Below, in pieces: positions 16,648-26,346 of a stretch of 64,000 bases of DNA. Below the pieces are notes generated by a model. That model was not told where the DNA came from and searched no databases. It saw only the letters and a list, made by a program, of their open reading frames with translations. This stretch comes from Roseomonas populi (GTDB taxonomy: Bacteria > Pseudomonadota > Alphaproteobacteria > Acetobacterales > Acetobacteraceae), in the NCBI RefSeq assembly GCF_024594815.1, contig NZ_JANJOU010000004.1, positions 229,285 to 293,284 of the forward strand, read 5' to 3'. The first letter of the stretch is position 1. Each line of letters starts with the position of its first letter. The position numbers were made by a program, and so were the translations under genes.

Positions 16648-16662
16648 TTTAGGCTTCAAGCA
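16648..16662. repeat. Direct repeat copy 2, candidate MarR operator
   Basis: Second exact copy of TTTAGGCTTCAAGCA, 55 bases from the first (about five helical turns). It ends 2 bases before the SDR start codon. It occupies the place where a ribosome site would be, so binding here would block the start of the seven-gene operon directly. Confidence 0.55.
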
Positions 16663-16664
16663 TC

Positions 16665-17417
16665 ATGGACGGCATCACCGGTCGGCACGCGATGGTCACG
16701 GGGGGCGGCACGGGCATTGGCCTGGCCGTTGCGGCCGCCCTGACGACCGCCGGCGCCCGCGTCACGGTCCTCGGCCGGCGCGATGCGCCCTTGCGGGCCG
16801 CCGTCGCGGCCGGGAAGGCGGCTGGCTTCGAGGTGGCGGACGTAACGGCGGAAGGCGCCATGGCCGCCGCCGTTGCCCGCGTCGGCACCCCCGCCATCCT
16901 CGTCAACGCCGCCGGCGCCGCCGAGAGCGCGCCTTTCCTGAAGACCGATGACGCGCTCTGGGAGCGGATGCTGCGGGTGAACCTGCTCGGCGCCGTCTCC
17001 TCCACCCGCGCCGCCCTGCCCGGGATGCTCGCCGGGGGCCGGGGCCGGGTGGTGAACATCGCCTCCACCGCCGCCATGCGCGGATATCCATACGTCTCCG
17101 CCTATGTCGCTTCCAAGCATGCGGTCCTCGGCCTCACCCGCGCCCTGGCGCTCGAAGTGGCCACCAAAGGGGTGACGGTGAACGCCGTCTGCCCCGGCTT
17201 CACTGAGACCGACATCGTGGCGGAGAGCGTCGCCCGGATCGTCGCGAAGACCGGCCGCAGCGAGGCTGAGGCACGCGCGGAACTGGCGAAGCACAATCCC
17301 CAGGGCCGCCTGGTGCAGCCGGAGGAGGTGGCCGCCGCCGTGCTCTTCCTGTGCAGCGATGCCGCAAGCGCCGTGAACGGCCGCGCCCTGGCCGTGGATG
17401 GGGGCGAGGTGCCGTGA
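16665..17417 (+). CDS. SDR-family NAD(P)-dependent oxidoreductase
   Basis: Classical short-chain dehydrogenase of 250 residues. TGGGTGIG (12-19) binds the dinucleotide. NAAG is at 81-84, with the structural asparagine N106 in RVNLLG. The catalytic triad is S134, Y147 and K151 (YVASK). The C-terminal VDGGEV is typical. As first gene of the aryl-CoA operon it most likely oxidises a cyclic 3-hydroxyacyl-CoA or reduces the ring ketone formed by the divergent fusion enzyme; the precise step is not determined. No Shine-Dalgarno sequence precedes the ATG, where the second direct repeat sits instead, so translation may start on a leaderless message. Its stop overlaps the MarR GTG. Confidence 0.88.
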   Translation: MDGITGRHAMVTGGGTGIGLAVAAALTTAGARVTVLGRRDAPLRAAVAAGKAAGFEVADVTAEGAMAAAVARVGTPAILVNAAGAAESAPFLKTDDALWERMLRVNLLGAVSSTRAALPGMLAGGRGRVVNIASTAAMRGYPYVSAYVASKHAVLGLTRALALEVATKGVTVNAVCPGFTETDIVAESVARIVAKTGRSEAEARAELAKHNPQGRLVQPEEVAAAVLFLCSDAASAVNGRALAVDGGEVP

Positions 17418-17914
17418 GCCTGCACATCGACGCCGAGACCGCGCTGGATCATGCCCCCGCCGGCCACAAGGACGACCTCCGCCTCTGGCTCCGCATGCTC
17501 TCCTGCGCGCGGCTGATCGAGGCCGAGATCCGCCGCCGGCTTCGCACCAACTTCGACACCACCCTCCCCCGCTTCGACTTCCTCGCCCAGTTGGAGCGCG
17601 CCGAGGACGGCCTGACCCCCGGCGAGATCAGCCGTCGCATGATGGTCACGGGCGGCAACGTCACTGGCCTCGCCGCGCGGCTGGAGGAAGAAGGGCTGAT
17701 CGAGCGCCGCGTGGTGGAGCAGGACCGCCGCGCCGTCACCCTGCGCCTGACGCCCCAGGGCCGCCGCGAATTCGCCCGACAGACCGAGGCTCATGAGGAC
17801 TGGGTGGCCGAACTGCTCGGTGGCCTTTCCGCCACGGATCGCGCCGCGCTGCTGCGCCTGCTGGACCGTACCCGCCGCGGCGTGCGCGCCGCCATCTCGG
17901 AGGCAGGCGCATGA
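17414..17914 (+). CDS. MarR-family transcriptional regulator
   Basis: Regulator of 166 residues with a winged helix at about 53-118. [23 protein letters not shown] leads into the recognition helix [22 protein letters not shown], and the wing is [14 protein letters not shown]. It is the second gene of the operon and overlaps its neighbours on both sides (GTGA at the start, ATGA at the end), which implies autoregulation. The likely ligand is an aryl-CoA or ring-reduced CoA ester, as known for MarR proteins of other aromatic-CoA pathways. The TTTAGGCTTCAAGCA repeats between the divergent arms are its most likely binding sites. Confidence 0.88.
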   Translation: MSLHIDAETALDHAPAGHKDDLRLWLRMLSCARLIEAEIRRRLRTNFDTTLPRFDFLAQLERAEDGLTPGEISRRMMVTGGNVTGLAARLEEEGLIERRVVEQDRRAVTLRLTPQGRREFARQTEAHEDWVAELLGGLSATDRAALLRLLDRTRRGVRAAISEAGA

Positions 17915-18719
17915 GCCTGAAAGATTTCAACGCCCGGCACGTGCGGCTGACGGTGGAGGGTAAGGTCGCCTCCATCCTGCTGGACCGTCCGGAGCGGAAG
18001 AACCCGCTGACCTTCGAATCCTACGCCGAGCTCGTCCGCCTCTTCCGCGAGGCGGTGCAGGACGAGACGGTCGGCGCCTTCGTCATCTCCGGCGCGGGAG
18101 GCAACTTCTGCTCCGGCGGCGACGTGCACGAGATCATCGGCCCGCTGCTGGACCGCGACACCAAGGGCCTGATGCAATTCACGGCCATGACAGGCGACCT
18201 GGTGAAAGCCATGCGCGCCTGCCCGCAGCCGATCCTCTCCGCCGTGGACGGCATCGCGGCCGGGGCCGGCGCCATCATCGCCATGGCCTCCGACATCCGG
18301 ATCGCTACCCCGCGCGCTAAGGTGGCCTTCCTCTTCAACCGCGTCGGGTTGGCCGGCTGCGACATGGGCGCCTGCGCGATCCTGCCCCGCATCATCGGCC
18401 AGGGCCGCGCTTCCGATCTTCTCTACACCGGCCGCTCCATGAGCACCCAGGAGGGCCTGGACTGGGGCTTCTTCTCCCGCGTCGTGGAGCCGGATGCGTT
18501 GATGGAGACGGCCGCCGGCCTTGCCAACCAGATCACGGAGGGCCCCGGCTTCGCCAACGCCATGACGAAGCGGATGCTCGCCATGGAGTGGTCCATGTCC
18601 GTGGAGCAGGCGATCGAGGCCGAGGCCGTCGCCCAGGCCCTCTGCATGACGACCAAAGACTTCCGCCGCGCCTACGAGGCCTTCGCCGCCAAGCGCCGCC
18701 CGGTGTTCGAGGGCGACTG

Positions 18720-18720
<1 letters not shown>
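17911..18720 (+). CDS. Enoyl-CoA hydratase/isomerase-family protein
   Basis: Crotonase-fold protein of 269 residues. The oxyanion-hole loops are present: [10 protein letters not shown] (65-74) and GIAAGAGAI (114-122). The usual two catalytic glutamates of classical hydratases are not evident: the F-x-x-P-E region reads FLFNRVGL (140-147), and the second position appears to be D169. It may therefore hydrate, isomerise or hydrolyse a ring by a variant mechanism; crotonases also open alicyclic rings in aromatic-CoA pathways. The ATG overlaps the MarR stop, and its own stop overlaps the acyl-CoA dehydrogenase start, so expression is coupled within the operon. Confidence 0.85.
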
Positions 18721-19876
<1,156 letters not shown>

Positions 19877-19895
<19 letters not shown>

Positions 19896-21535
19896 CGGCC
19901 GAATTTTCCGGCAGCACGCCGGACTTCGCCCCCAGCGCGCACATCGACACCTTTCCGCGGGACAACCTGCCCCCGCGCCATCTCTGGCCCGAACTCACTT
20001 TCGAGATGGACGACTACAAGTACCCGCACCGCCTGAACTGCGCCGTGGAGTTCCTGGACCGCAACGTGGAGTACGGGCGCGGCGACCACATCGCCGTCAT
20101 CTCCCCGGAGGAGACTCTCACCTACTCCCAGCTGCTGGACCGGGTGAACCGCATCTGCAACGTGTTGGTCCGGGACCTCGGCATGGTGCCGGGCAACCGC
20201 GTCATGCTGCGCAGCGCCAACAACAACTGGATGGTCGCCACCTACTTCGCCGTGCTGAAGGCCGGCGGCGTGGTCGTCGCCACCATGCCCCTTCTCCGCT
20301 CGAAGGAGCTGGGCCAGATGCTGGAGAAGGCGCGGATCACCCACGCCCTCTGCGACGTCAAGCTGCGCGACGAGATGGAGAAGGCCGCCGCCGAGACGGA
20401 CGGGCTGCGCCACCTCGTCTACTGGGGCAACGGCGACCTCGAGGCCCGCTGCGCCGCCGCCTCCCCGGACTTCGCGGCCTGCGATACGGCGGCGGACGAT
20501 GTCTGCCTCATCAGCTTCACCTCCGGCACGACGGGCAAGCCGAAGGGAACGATGCACTTCCATCGGGACATGCTGATCATCTGCGACGGCTACGCCCGCC
20601 ACGTCCTCCGCGCCGAGCCGTCGGACCGCTTCATCGGCTCCGCCCCGCTCGCCTTCACCTTCGGCCTTGGCGGCCTCGCCCTCTTTCCCTTCCGCATCGG
20701 CGCCACCGGCATCGTGCTGGAGAAGGCCGGACCGGACGAGCTGCTGCACGCAATCGAGAAGTACAGGGCCACAGTCTGCTTCACCGCGCCCACCGCCTAC
20801 CGCGTCATGGCGCAGAAGGCGGAGGGCTTTGACCTCTCCTCCCTCCGCAAATGCGTCTCCGCCGGGGAGACCCTGCCCAAGGCCATCTTCGACGCCTGGG
20901 AGGAGGCGACCGGCCTACGCCTGATGGACGGCATCGGCGGCACGGAGATGCTGCACATCTACCTCGCCGCGCCGGAGGAGACGCTGCGCCCGGGCTACAC
21001 GGGCATTCCCGTTCCCGGCTACCAGGCCAAGGTGATCGACAACGACGGCAACGAGGTCCCGCGCGGCACGGTGGGCTGGCTTGCCGTGCGCGGCCCGATC
21101 GGCTGCCGCTACCTCGATGACCCCCGGCAGACGGATTACGTGCGCCACGGCTGGAACATCCCGGGCGACGTGTACATCCAGGAGGAGGACGGCTTCTTCC
21201 GCTACCAGGGCCGCGGCGACGACATGATCGTGGCGGCCGGCTACAACATCGCGGGCCCCGAGGTGGAAGGCGCCCTCCTCACCCATCCCGCGGTGCGGGA
21301 ATGCGGCGTGGTGGCCGCGCCTGACGGCAAGGGCGGGCAGATCGTCAAGGCCTATGTCGCCCTGAAGCCCGACTACCTGCCGAGCGACGCGCTGGCCAAG
21401 GCCCTGCAGGACCACGTGAAGGCCGAGATCGCGCCCTTCAAGTACCCGCGCGTTGTCGAGTTCCTGGAGGCCATGCCCCGCACCGAATCCGGCAAGCTCC
21501 AGCGCTTCGCCCTCAGGAAGTTGGCCGCCGGATGA
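19877..21535 (+). CDS. Aryl-CoA ligase of the benzoate-CoA ligase family, probably 2-aminobenzoate--CoA ligase
   Basis: ATP-dependent acid-CoA ligase of 552 residues. The AMP-binding loop [13 protein letters not shown] is at 212-224, the acyl-site helix runs from [24 protein letters not shown] is the A5-type motif, and the adenylation lysine is K540 in ESGKLQR. The N-terminus with [19 protein letters not shown] is typical of benzoate and 2-aminobenzoate ligases rather than long-chain enzymes. It would activate the aromatic acid before the fusion monooxygenase acts. The ATG lies 19 bases inside the preceding gene, and the stop overlaps the thioesterase ATG (ATGA). 2-aminobenzoate is inferred from the cluster; benzoate or salicylate cannot be excluded. 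Confidence 0.87.
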
Positions 21536-22017
21536 GCCGCCCCCAGCCGATCCCGGCCTCCGCCTTGCCCGAAGCCGCGTTCCGCGCGCCCTTTCGCATC
21601 CGCTTCGGGGATTGCGACCCGGCCGGAATCCTTTTCTTCCCGAACTGGTTCGTCATGGCCAACGCGGCCATGGAGGACCTGTTCCGCCAACGCCTGGGGA
21701 TCGACTTCCACGAGATGCACGCGGGCCGCGGCGTCGGCACGGGTTTCGTGCACGCCGCCGGCACCTTCATGCGCCCCGGCACGATGGGGGACGAGGTTCT
21801 GCTGACGCCCATCATCCGCCGCGTCGGCAACGCCTCCTACGCCATCGACCTGCACATCCATCGCGGGGAGGAGGAGCTGGCCCGGCTGGACCTCGTCACC
21901 GCCACCACCCAACTCGCCACCCGCACCAGCACGCCCGTGCCCCCGGACCTGCGCGCCGCCCTGCTGCGCTACCAGGCCGAGTGCGGCCCCGTGGCAGGGC
22001 AGGAGATCCCGGCATGA
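21532..22017 (+). CDS. 4-hydroxybenzoyl-CoA thioesterase-family protein
   Basis: Hot-dog thioesterase of 161 residues. FGDCDPAGILFFPNWF (25-40) matches the 4-hydroxybenzoyl-CoA thioesterase signature, with D29 as the catalytic acid, and the helix DLFRQRLGIDF follows. Within this operon it probably acts as a safety valve, releasing CoA from aryl-CoA or dead-end intermediates. It overlaps the ligase stop by four bases and the Rid gene start by four bases. Substrate is inferred from context only. Confidence 0.88.
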   Translation: MSRPQPIPASALPEAAFRAPFRIRFGDCDPAGILFFPNWFVMANAAMEDLFRQRLGIDFHEMHAGRGVGTGFVHAAGTFMRPGTMGDEVLLTPIIRRVGNASYAIDLHIHRGEEELARLDLVTATTQLATRTSTPVPPDLRAALLRYQAECGPVAGQEIPA

Positions 22018-22415
22018 GCGGCCCGCTCCAGAACCTCCAGCCCCCCGGCTGGCCCGCCCCGAAGGGCTACTCCAACGGCATGACCGGCCGCGGCAGGGTG
22101 GTGCTGGTCGGTGGCCAGGTCGGCTGGGACGAGGCCGGCCGCTTCGCCGAGGGCTTCGTCGCCCAGACCGAACAGGCACTGCGCAACATCCTCGCCGTGC
22201 TGAAGGAGGCGGGCGCCGGCCCGGAGCATATCGGCCGCCTCACTTGGTACGTGGTGGACATGGGCGAGTACCGGGGCTGCCTCCCGGATCTCGGGCGTGC
22301 CTACCGCGCTGTGATGGGCCGCAACTTCCCGGCCATGGCGCTGGTGCAGGTGGTGGCCCTGGCCGAGCCCGAAGCCCGGCTCGAAATCGAGGCGACGGCG
22401 ATCATTCCGGACTGA
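22014..22415 (+). CDS. RidA-family protein lacking the carboxylate-binding arginine
   Basis: Rid-family (YjgF/YER057c/UK114) protein of 133 residues, normally a trimer that hydrolyses reactive enamines and imines. The fold is recognisable from VVLVGGQVGWDEAGRFAEGF, QTEQALRNILAVLKEAG and the C-terminal LEIEATAII strand. In RidA proper the NxPAR segment supplies an arginine that binds the substrate carboxylate; here the same place reads NFPAM (104-108), so that arginine is Met. It is the last gene of the overlapping operon. The proposed ring-reduced amino-oxo-cyclohexene-CoA is an enamine with no free carboxylate, which would fit the change, but this is inference. Confidence 0.88.
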   Translation: MSGPLQNLQPPGWPAPKGYSNGMTGRGRVVLVGGQVGWDEAGRFAEGFVAQTEQALRNILAVLKEAGAGPEHIGRLTWYVVDMGEYRGCLPDLGRAYRAVMGRNFPAMALVQVVALAEPEARLEIEATAIIPD

Positions 22416-22474
22416 AACGCTTCGGGGCAGAGAAACCGGTGCGGCAGCGCGCCCGCTCGGTTAACCTTCTCTCC

Positions 22475-23122
22475 ATGTCTCGGTCCCATGGAGCGGTCTC
22501 GGTGCCCCAAGGTCTCCTTTTCGACACGCCGGATCGCTACGGCCTGGTCAGCCGCGCGCTGCACTGGGGCATGGCGGCCCTCTTCGCCTGGCAGTTCGCG
22601 GGAATGGGGATCAAGCTGGCGCTCGGCCGGCATCCCATCTCCTCCTTCTTCGTCGGCACGCATTACGGCGTGGGGACGCTGCTTTTCGTGCTCGTCCTCC
22701 TGCGGGGCGCATGGGGCCTGTTCAGCGCGCGGCACCGCCCGCCGCACCGGCCCGGCCCTCTCGGCTGGGCCGCCCGGCTCGGCCATCTGGCGATCTACGC
22801 GCTGATGATCGTCGTCCCCAGCCTCGCCCTCCTGCGGCATTACGGCTCCGGCCGCGCCTTCGCTCCCTTCGGCATCCCCCTCTGGGATGCGCGGGAGACG
22901 AAGATCCCCTCCCTGGTGGATGCGGGGAACGCCGCGCATGGCGAGCTGGCCTGGTTCCTCCTCGCCGTGGTGGCCGGGCACGTGGCGATGGTCCTGGTTC
23001 ACCGCTTCGCTCTGGGGCACGATGTTCTTCCGCGCATGGCCGGCCGGCTGCGCGCGCCGCAGTCCGCCCCGGCGCCGCTGCCCGTCCCTAGCGCGACGGG
23101 CGCGGCGGCCGCCCCGCGCTGA
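22475..23122 (+). CDS. Cytochrome b561 family protein
   Basis: Four-helix inner-membrane b-type cytochrome of 215 residues. Candidate haem ligands are H30 (RALHWGMAAL, helix 1), H63 (THYGVGTLLF, helix 2), H155 (NAAHGELAW) and H169 (VAGHVAMVL, helix 4). The short cytoplasmic-side Arg-rich loop between helices 2 and 3 and the N-terminal RYGLVSRALHW are typical of the bacterial b561/CybB family, which moves electrons from ubiquinol or to superoxide. The ATG at 22475 was chosen as the first start giving this N-terminus. It is 59 bases downstream of the aryl-CoA operon and may be separately expressed. The C-terminal Pro/Ala tail overlaps the end of a small gene on the other strand. Confidence 0.87.
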   Translation: MSRSHGAVSVPQGLLFDTPDRYGLVSRALHWGMAALFAWQFAGMGIKLALGRHPISSFFVGTHYGVGTLLFVLVLLRGAWGLFSARHRPPHRPGPLGWAARLGHLAIYALMIVVPSLALLRHYGSGRAFAPFGIPLWDARETKIPSLVDAGNAAHGELAWFLLAVVAGHVAMVLVHRFALGHDVLPRMAGRLRAPQSAPAPLPVPSATGAAAAPR

Positions 23123-23285
23123 CCTCATCACTGGCCGGATCGCCCTCCGGCCGCGCCGAACCGCCCACCGGTCGCGGCCCGGGCAGCTCCCGCTCCGCCG
23201 CGCAGGAGCAGACCAGGCCCCCGTCCCCGAGCCGGTTCGGCACGGTCGGCTCTCCGCAATGCGGGCATTCGCGGATGGGTTCCAT
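23088..23285 (-). CDS. Small zinc-ribbon-like protein
   Basis: Protein of 65 residues with four cysteines in a C-x2-C ... C-x-C arrangement (C7, C10, C26, C28; CPHCGEP and LVCSCAAER), consistent with a small zinc ribbon. The rest is a Gly/Pro/Arg-rich tail. GGAGGTG stands 5 bases upstream of the ATG at 23285, a good ribosome site that supports a real gene. Its last 35 bases overlap the 3' end of the convergent cytochrome gene. Function unknown. The next gene upstream (icd) is divergent. Confidence 0.5.
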   Translation of the reverse strand: MEPIRECPHCGEPTVPNRLGDGGLVCSCAAERELPGPRPVGGSARPEGDPASDEVSAGRPPRPSR

Positions 23286-23422
23286 GGGCACCTCCGGCTT
23301 TCCGCCCATCTGGTGCCGCACCGCGCACTGAAAAGCCCGGCCCCGCCTTGAACGGGCCCGCCCCCGGTGCGAATGTCCGCCCGCCGCCGGGGGGGCCCCT
23401 CCCGGCCCATGGTTCTACGACC

Positions 23423-23439
23423 GGCGGGCCCGGCCCGCC
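23423..23439 (+). other. GC-rich hairpin in the icd upstream region
   Basis: GGCGGGC, CCG, GCCCGCC form a perfect 7-bp stem with a 3-base loop, 22 bases before the icd start. It may be part of the icd leader or a divergent-promoter element. No T-run follows, so it is not a terminator for the plus strand. Confidence 0.3.
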
Positions 23440-23460
23440 CCTGACCGCACGAGGATCGGA

Positions 23461-24675
23461 ATGGCCAAGATCAAGGTGAAGACCCCAGTCGTCGAGATGG
23501 ACGGGGATGAGATGACCCGGATCATCTGGGGCTTCATCAAGGAGAAGCTGATCCTTCCCTACCTCGACGTTGACCTGAAGTACTACGACCTCGGCATCCA
23601 GTACCGCGACCAGACCGACGATCAGGTCACGGTGGACGCCGCCAACGCCACCAAGCAGTACGGCGTGGCCGTGAAGTGCGCGACCATCACGCCGGACGAG
23701 GCCCGCGTGAAGGAGTTCGGCCTGAAGAAGATGTGGAAGTCCCCCAACGGGACCATCCGCAACATCCTGGACGGCACGATCTTCCGCGAGCCGATCATCT
23801 GCCAGAACGTGCCCCGCCTGGTGCCGCACTGGTCCAAGCCGATCGTCGTCGGCCGCCACGCCTATGGCGACATCTACCGCTCCGTCGAGATGAAGGTCCC
23901 GGGCGCCGGCACGGTCAAGATGACCTACATCCCTGAGGGCGGCGAGCCGCAGGAGATTGGCGAGTTCCCGATGCCCGCCACCGGCGGCGTCGCGATGATG
24001 ATCCACAACCTGAACAAGTCGATCGAGGGCTTCGCCCGCGCCAGCTTCAACTACGGCCTGGCCCGCAACTTCTCGGTCTACTTCAGCCACAAGAACACGA
24101 TCCTCAAGGCCTATGACGGGTCCTTCAAGGACATCTTCCGCAAGATCTACGACGAGGAGTTCAAGGCCGAGTTCGAGAAGCGCGGCCTGACCTACGAGGA
24201 CCGCCTGATCGACGACATGGTCGCCTCCGCCCTGAAGTGGGAAGGCGGCTACATCTGGGCCTGCAAGAACTACGATGGCGACGTGCAGTCCGACATCGTG
24301 GCCCAGGGCTTCGGCTCCCTCGGCCTGATGACCTCCGTCCTGCTCTCCCCGGATGGCCACACGGTCGAGTCCGAGGCGGCGCACGGCACGGTCACGCGCC
24401 ACTACCGCGAGCACCAGAAGGGCCGCGAGACCTCCACCAACCCGATCGCGTCCATCTTCGCCTGGACGCGCGGCCTGGCCTACCGCGGCAAGTTCGACGA
24501 CACCCCCGACGTGGTGGAGTTCGCGAACGCGCTGGAGAAGGTCTGCGTGGAGACCGTCGAGAGCGGGCACATGACGAAGGACCTCGCCATCCTCATCGGC
24601 AAGGACCAGCCCTGGCTCAACACCCAGGCCTTCCTCGACAAGCTGGACGAGAACCTGAAGAAGGCGCGCGGCTGA
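23461..24675 (+). CDS. icd: NADP-dependent isocitrate dehydrogenase
   Basis: TCA-cycle enzyme of 404 residues, oxidising isocitrate to 2-oxoglutarate with NADP. It is the homodimeric type shared by alphaproteobacteria and eukaryotes rather than the E. coli type: [11 protein letters not shown] near residue 13, [13 protein letters not shown] near 93, KHKNT-like [17 protein letters not shown] near 207, and [19 protein letters not shown] near 303. [10 protein letters not shown] lies near the C-terminus. GAGGATCGGA provides a partial ribosome site. A strong hairpin terminator follows, so the gene is likely monocistronic. Confidence 0.96.
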   Translation: MAKIKVKTPVVEMDGDEMTRIIWGFIKEKLILPYLDVDLKYYDLGIQYRDQTDDQVTVDAANATKQYGVAVKCATITPDEARVKEFGLKKMWKSPNGTIRNILDGTIFREPIICQNVPRLVPHWSKPIVVGRHAYGDIYRSVEMKVPGAGTVKMTYIPEGGEPQEIGEFPMPATGGVAMMIHNLNKSIEGFARASFNYGLARNFSVYFSHKNTILKAYDGSFKDIFRKIYDEEFKAEFEKRGLTYEDRLIDDMVASALKWEGGYIWACKNYDGDVQSDIVAQGFGSLGLMTSVLLSPDGHTVESEAAHGTVTRHYREHQKGRETSTNPIASIFAWTRGLAYRGKFDDTPDVVEFANALEKVCVETVESGHMTKDLAILIGKDQPWLNTQAFLDKLDENLKKARG

Positions 24676-24701
24676 TCCTAGCGCGCACGCATTGACCTGG
24701 C

Positions 24702-24739
24702 AGGGGCGGGCGCCGAGAGGCCCCGCCCCTTCCTCTTTT
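24702..24739 (+). terminator. Intrinsic terminator after icd
   Basis: AGGGGCGGG, an 11-base loop, then CCCGCCCCT give a perfect 9-bp GC-rich stem followed by TCCTCTTTT. It lies 26 bases after the icd stop and ends 16 bases before the next gene. Confidence 0.75.
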
Positions 24740-24754
24740 CAGGCAGGCCATCCC

Positions 24755-25432
24755 ATGCCCGGCTTCCTCACCCCGCTCGATCTGCTGGCGCTCGCGATTT
24801 TCGCACTCTGCTGGATCGGCTACGCCACCGTGGTGGACCGCGTGCCCTCCATCCACCGCCGCAGCGTCATCCACGCGATGAACGAGCACCGGCGCCGCTG
24901 GCTGGTCGCCGCCGTGCCGAAGGAGAACCGGATCGCCGACGTGGGCATCGTCGGCAACCTCATGTCCTCCACCTCCTTCCTCGCCAATACCTGCATCTTC
25001 ATCATCGGCGGCGCCATGGCGCTGCTCGCCTCGCCGGAGGTCGGCCAGCGCGTCCTCGGCGCCGTCCCCTTTGCGCAGACGCCAACCGAGGGCGGGTGGG
25101 AGGCGCGGGTCCTCCTCATCCTCATCATCTTCGTGCGCGCCTTCTTCGAGCTGACCTGGGCGCTGCGCCAGTTCAACTACGGCTCCATCCTCATCGGCGG
25201 GCTCGGCCGCACCCCCGCCGCCATCCCCGCCGCCGAGATCGCGGCGGAGGTGGTGAACCGCGCCGCCCGCCACTTCAACACGGGCCTGCGCGCCTATTAT
25301 TTCGGTCTGGCGGTGCTGGCCTGGATGGTCCACCCCTTCGCCTTCATCCTCGCCTCGCTCTGGGTGGTGTACGAGCTGCACCGGCGAGAGTTCCGCTCCG
25401 CCGTCCAGGCCGCCCTCATCGCCGCGGGCTGA
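24755..25432 (+). CDS. DUF599 family membrane protein
   Basis: Inner-membrane protein of 225 residues of the DUF599 family, with about four to five hydrophobic segments: LDLLALAIFALCWIGY at 7-22, FLANTCIFIIGGAMALL near 70, VLLILIIFVRAFFELTWALRQFNY near 110, and YYFGLAVLAWMVHPFAFILASLWVVY near 180. The family has conserved ALRQ/FNY and N-x-G-x-R-A-Y-Y patterns, both seen here, but no known function. The ATG at 24755 is chosen over an upstream frame start because that would extend back through the icd terminator. The gene ends 38 bases before a small HxT-motif protein in the same direction. Confidence 0.8.
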   Translation: MPGFLTPLDLLALAIFALCWIGYATVVDRVPSIHRRSVIHAMNEHRRRWLVAAVPKENRIADVGIVGNLMSSTSFLANTCIFIIGGAMALLASPEVGQRVLGAVPFAQTPTEGGWEARVLLILIIFVRAFFELTWALRQFNYGSILIGGLGRTPAAIPAAEIAAEVVNRAARHFNTGLRAYYFGLAVLAWMVHPFAFILASLWVVYELHRREFRSAVQAALIAAG

Positions 25433-25470
25433 TCCGGCGCGTTAGAGACGCGCAGGATGGGAGGAAAGGA

Positions 25471-25854
25471 ATGACTTATCTGGTCCTCGGATGGCTTCTG
25501 CCGGAGGAGGAGCGCGGCCCGCTCCTCGCCCTCGTCCCGCCCCGCTACCCTCGCGTGGTGGCCCACCACGTCACCCTGAAGCCCGGCGTGCGGCGGGATC
25601 ATCCCCTGCCGGGGGAGACCGCCGGCCGCGTCGTCGGCGTGGCCGATGACAGCAAGGGCGTGCAGGCCCTGGTAGTGGAGATCGGCGGCAGCACCCGCCG
25701 CCCGGACGGCTCGACCTGGCACGTCACCTGGTCCCTCGGCCCCGGCCGGAAGCCAGTGGAGAGCAACGACGTGATCCGGCAGCACCGCTGGACGCCGCTG
25801 GACCACCCGCGCGAGATCCGCCTTCAGCCCGCAGTCTTTGACACGACCCAGTAG
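25471..25854 (+). CDS. Small protein with two H-V-T motifs, possibly 2H phosphoesterase-like
   Basis: Unnamed protein of 127 residues. GAGGAAAGGA just before the ATG fixes the start. It has two H-x-T motifs in hydrophobic strand contexts, AHHVTLKPGV (H33, T35) and TWHVTWSLGPG (H84, T86). This is the defining feature of 2H phosphoesterases, which cleave cyclic phosphodiester bonds in RNA ends or nucleotides. The spacing of 51 residues is shorter than in LigT/ThpR enzymes, and the domain is small, so the assignment is a hypothesis. A strand VQALVVEIGG between the motifs fits a small two-lobed fold. It converges on the HAD phosphatase gene with 6 bases between stops. Confidence 0.6.
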   Translation: MTYLVLGWLLPEEERGPLLALVPPRYPRVVAHHVTLKPGVRRDHPLPGETAGRVVGVADDSKGVQALVVEIGGSTRRPDGSTWHVTWSLGPGRKPVESNDVIRQHRWTPLDHPREIRLQPAVFDTTQ

Positions 25855-25860
25855 GACGGT

Positions 25861-26346
25861 TCAGCCCGCGCCCGGGCCCTCCCCGGTGAAGCCCAGCTTC
25901 CGCAACGCCGCGATGGAGCGTTCCGCCGAGACGTGGTGGACGAAGATCCCGCCCTTCGCCTCCCAGCCCTCGCGGGCCGAGGCGCGGTCATCCACCAGCA
26001 CATGCCCCGGCCCCGACCAGCGCGGCTTCTCGCGGCTCATGCAGGTTATCACCGGCACGTGCGCGCCGAGCATCCTCGCCACCCATTGCTTCTTCTGCGC
26101 GGGCGCCCAGGATCCCAGCGGCAGGCCCGTCAGGATCGTCGGCCGGTGCGGCTCGCAGAAGCGCCACAGCACCGCCGCGTCGTGCATGAACTCCAGCGTG
26201 TCGAAGAAGGCCGGCGCCTTGGCGAGCGCGCCCCACATCTTCTTCAACGGCAGCTCCTCCGGCCGGCGGCCGGTCACGGTCTTCACGCCCCGGTCGAAAT
26301 CCGCCAGCACGCCGTCCAGGTCGAGGAAGAGCGTGTGCGCGCTCAT
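25861..26346 (-). CDS. HAD-family 5'-nucleotidase-like phosphatase
   Basis: Protein of 161 residues with the HAD motif I at its N-terminus (FLDLDGVLADFDRG, nucleophile D9 and acid D11), motif II in PTILTGLPLG (T in the strand), and a C-terminal HVLVDDRASAREGWEAKGG that supplies the motif IV aspartates. Size and the DFDRG motif resemble the small 5'(3')-deoxyribonucleotidase branch. The ATG at 26346 overlaps the prfC stop (ATGA), so it is translated together with the release factor. No membrane or export signal. Substrate not determined. Confidence 0.8.
   Translation of the reverse strand: MSAHTLFLDLDGVLADFDRGVKTVTGRRPEELPLKKMWGALAKAPAFFDTLEFMHDAAVLWRFCEPHRPTILTGLPLGSWAPAQKKQWVARMLGAHVPVITCMSREKPRWSGPGHVLVDDRASAREGWEAKGGIFVHHVSAERSIAALRKLGFTGEGPGAG

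Noticed and set aside
16593..16662. The 15-bp direct repeats as a target-site duplication or attachment site
   Set aside because: Only 40 bases lie between them, with no mobile-element gene or terminal inverted repeats. Their place at two divergent starts fits operators better.
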